Below, piece by piece: positions 15,441 through 16,198 of a stretch of DNA of 16,198 nucleotides (position 1 is its first letter; each line of letters opens with the position of its first letter). The notes beneath the pieces are model-generated. The model had not been told where the DNA came from, made no database searches, and saw only the letters and a program-made list of their open reading frames with translations. This DNA is from Chrysochromulina tobinii (Eukaryota > Haptophyta > Prymnesiales > Chrysochromulinaceae). Where the stretch lies: NCBI GenBank assembly GCA_001275005.1, contig JWZX01002504.1, forward strand, positions 1-16,198, written 5' to 3'. The position numbers and the translations under genes are program-made.

Positions 15441-16093
15441 CCTCTGTTCGGACGCCGAGCTGTGTGTGTGCCACCCCAGAGTGCCACCCCCGTTAGTCTG
15501 CGGTGTGAAACTGGCAAAGCACGTCTCGGGAAAGGAGCGTCACTTAGCGTCACGATGTGAGCGAGATGGTATGGCATACACAAAATACGCGCGACGCCGG
15601 CGGGTCGCCCGCCCGGCGCGCGGACGACGACCGACGCCCACACACCCCGGCACCCCCACCCGCCCCACCCGATACGCGCCCATACGCGATTTTGGCGTCC
15701 GATAGGCGATAACCAGAAGCAGAAATACCTGCTCGGAACAGAGCAAAGCAACCCGTTCGGATCGGACCTACCCGAGTTTAAACCGAACGGAAGTCTCCCG
15801 AGAACCCGACGACCGCGGACGCGCGGTCGAGTCCGCATAGGGTGGGGGTAGGGTAAAAGTGAGGGCCTTTTGACGTAAGACGGTAAAAGTGTACAGGGTA
15901 CAAGATTCGCGTAAAACGGTAAAAGTCCTCGTGCCTCCGTATCCAGGGTAAAAGCAGGGTAAAAGCCACTTTTACTGAAAGCACCAGTAAACTTCGCTTA
16001 AACAGCCGAGCGTGAATGTAATTCATGAACAGGAGACTTCGCCGGTCCTGTATTCCTGCATTGCGTGCCCGACCGAGACGCACTCCTTCGGAC
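15441..16093. other. Intergenic region with a short-motif array upstream of a partial gene
   Basis: These 653 bp contain no supported gene. The half next to the NOXRED1-like stop holds a C-rich stretch (about 15625-15675). The other half contains the GGTAAAAG array at 15852-15975, some 120-240 bp upstream of the next ATG. Confidence 0.5.
15852..15975 (+). promoter_or_regulatory. GGTAAAAG motif array
   Basis: Exact GGTAAAAG occurs at 15852, 15882, 15918, 15947 and 15958. A variant GGTACAAG is at 15897 and an inverted CTTTTAC at 15969-15975. Two copies lie in a longer 17-bp repeat, CGTAAGACGGTAAAAGT at 15874-15890 and CGTAAAACGGTAAAAGT at 15910-15926. The array sits upstream of the ATG at 16094 and may be a promoter or enhancer cluster; the role is inferred from position and repetition. 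Confidence 0.45.
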
Positions 16094-16198
16094 ATGGAGC
16101 CTCCGTCCCCTCAGCCGTTCGCCCACGCCAACGAGAGCAACGCCGCGCCGTGGTTGCGCCCGCTTCTCGAGCACATCGGCGTGCCCGCGGGCAGGGCT
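16094..16198 (+). CDS. Partial gene start, unrecognised protein (runs off right edge)
   Basis: Thirty-five codons are open from an ATG in strong context (GACATGG) to the window end. The visible sequence begins MEPPSPQPFAHANESNAAPW and continues with LRPLLEHIGVPAGRA. The last part could be the first helix of a SAM-like or similar domain, but this is too short to assign. Codon use is GC-rich at third positions, like the neighbouring genes. The upstream GGTAAAAG array supports a promoter here. A chance frame cannot be excluded. Confidence 0.45.
   Translation, partial: MEPPSPQPFAHANESNAAPWLRPLLEHIGVPAGRA

Noticed and set aside
1-16198. CRISPR array, rRNA or bacterial operon features
   Set aside because: No regular spacer-repeat series, rRNA-like sequence or tightly packed co-oriented genes were seen. 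The window is eukaryotic in character.

Overview
The window looks like nuclear DNA of a GC-rich unicellular eukaryotic alga, most likely a haptophyte or another chlorophyll-c lineage. The evidence is long single-exon reading frames with good Kozak contexts, wide gene spacing, a SIRT7-type sirtuin, a membrane protein of a type I associate with such algae, and a remnant of a Cys-rich repeat (GTDCxDCG / CDxGGPGxE) that I associate with their predicted proteins. The taxon is an inference; no marker gene is present.

Positions 1-7946 are occupied by a tyrosine-recombinase (YR) retrotransposon of the DIRS superfamily, with split direct repeats of the PAT/TOC/kangaroo type. One uninterrupted frame (open to the left edge, first ATG at 299, stop at 6790) carries reverse transcriptase, RNase H and a C-terminal tyrosine recombinase with all catalytic residues. 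Downstream lie two perfectly identical 220-bp repeats, B1 (7108-7327) and B2 (7727-7946), separated by a 399-bp segment. This is the B1-A2-B2 end expected of split-repeat elements; A1 would lie left of the window. The intact frame and zero divergence between repeats argue for a recent, possibly still active insertion. A 20-residue peptide occurs twice in the polyprotein, on either side of the region between RNase H and recombinase.

Positions 7947-12824 hold two host genes on the minus strand. One encodes a conserved-looking multi-spanning membrane protein with an acidic N terminus and an EF-hand-like Ca2+ loop (8333-10057). The other encodes a SIRT7-like protein deacylase (10773-12824) ending in an A20-type zinc finger, an unusual domain pairing. 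The element sits tail-to-tail with the membrane-protein gene, 386 bp beyond its stop codon.

Positions 12825-14363 are repeat-rich non-coding DNA with an 8-bp tandem repeat, a CT/GT-rich tract, a perfect 16-bp-arm hairpin and a frameshifted fragment of a Cys-rich repeat protein. Positions 14364-15440 (plus strand) encode a NOXRED1 / pyrroline-5-carboxylate-reductase-like oxidoreductase. The last 750 bp contain an array of GGTAAAAG motifs and the probable beginning of another gene (ATG at 16094) that runs off the right edge. No operon logic applies; apart from the transposon, the genes appear functionally unrelated.
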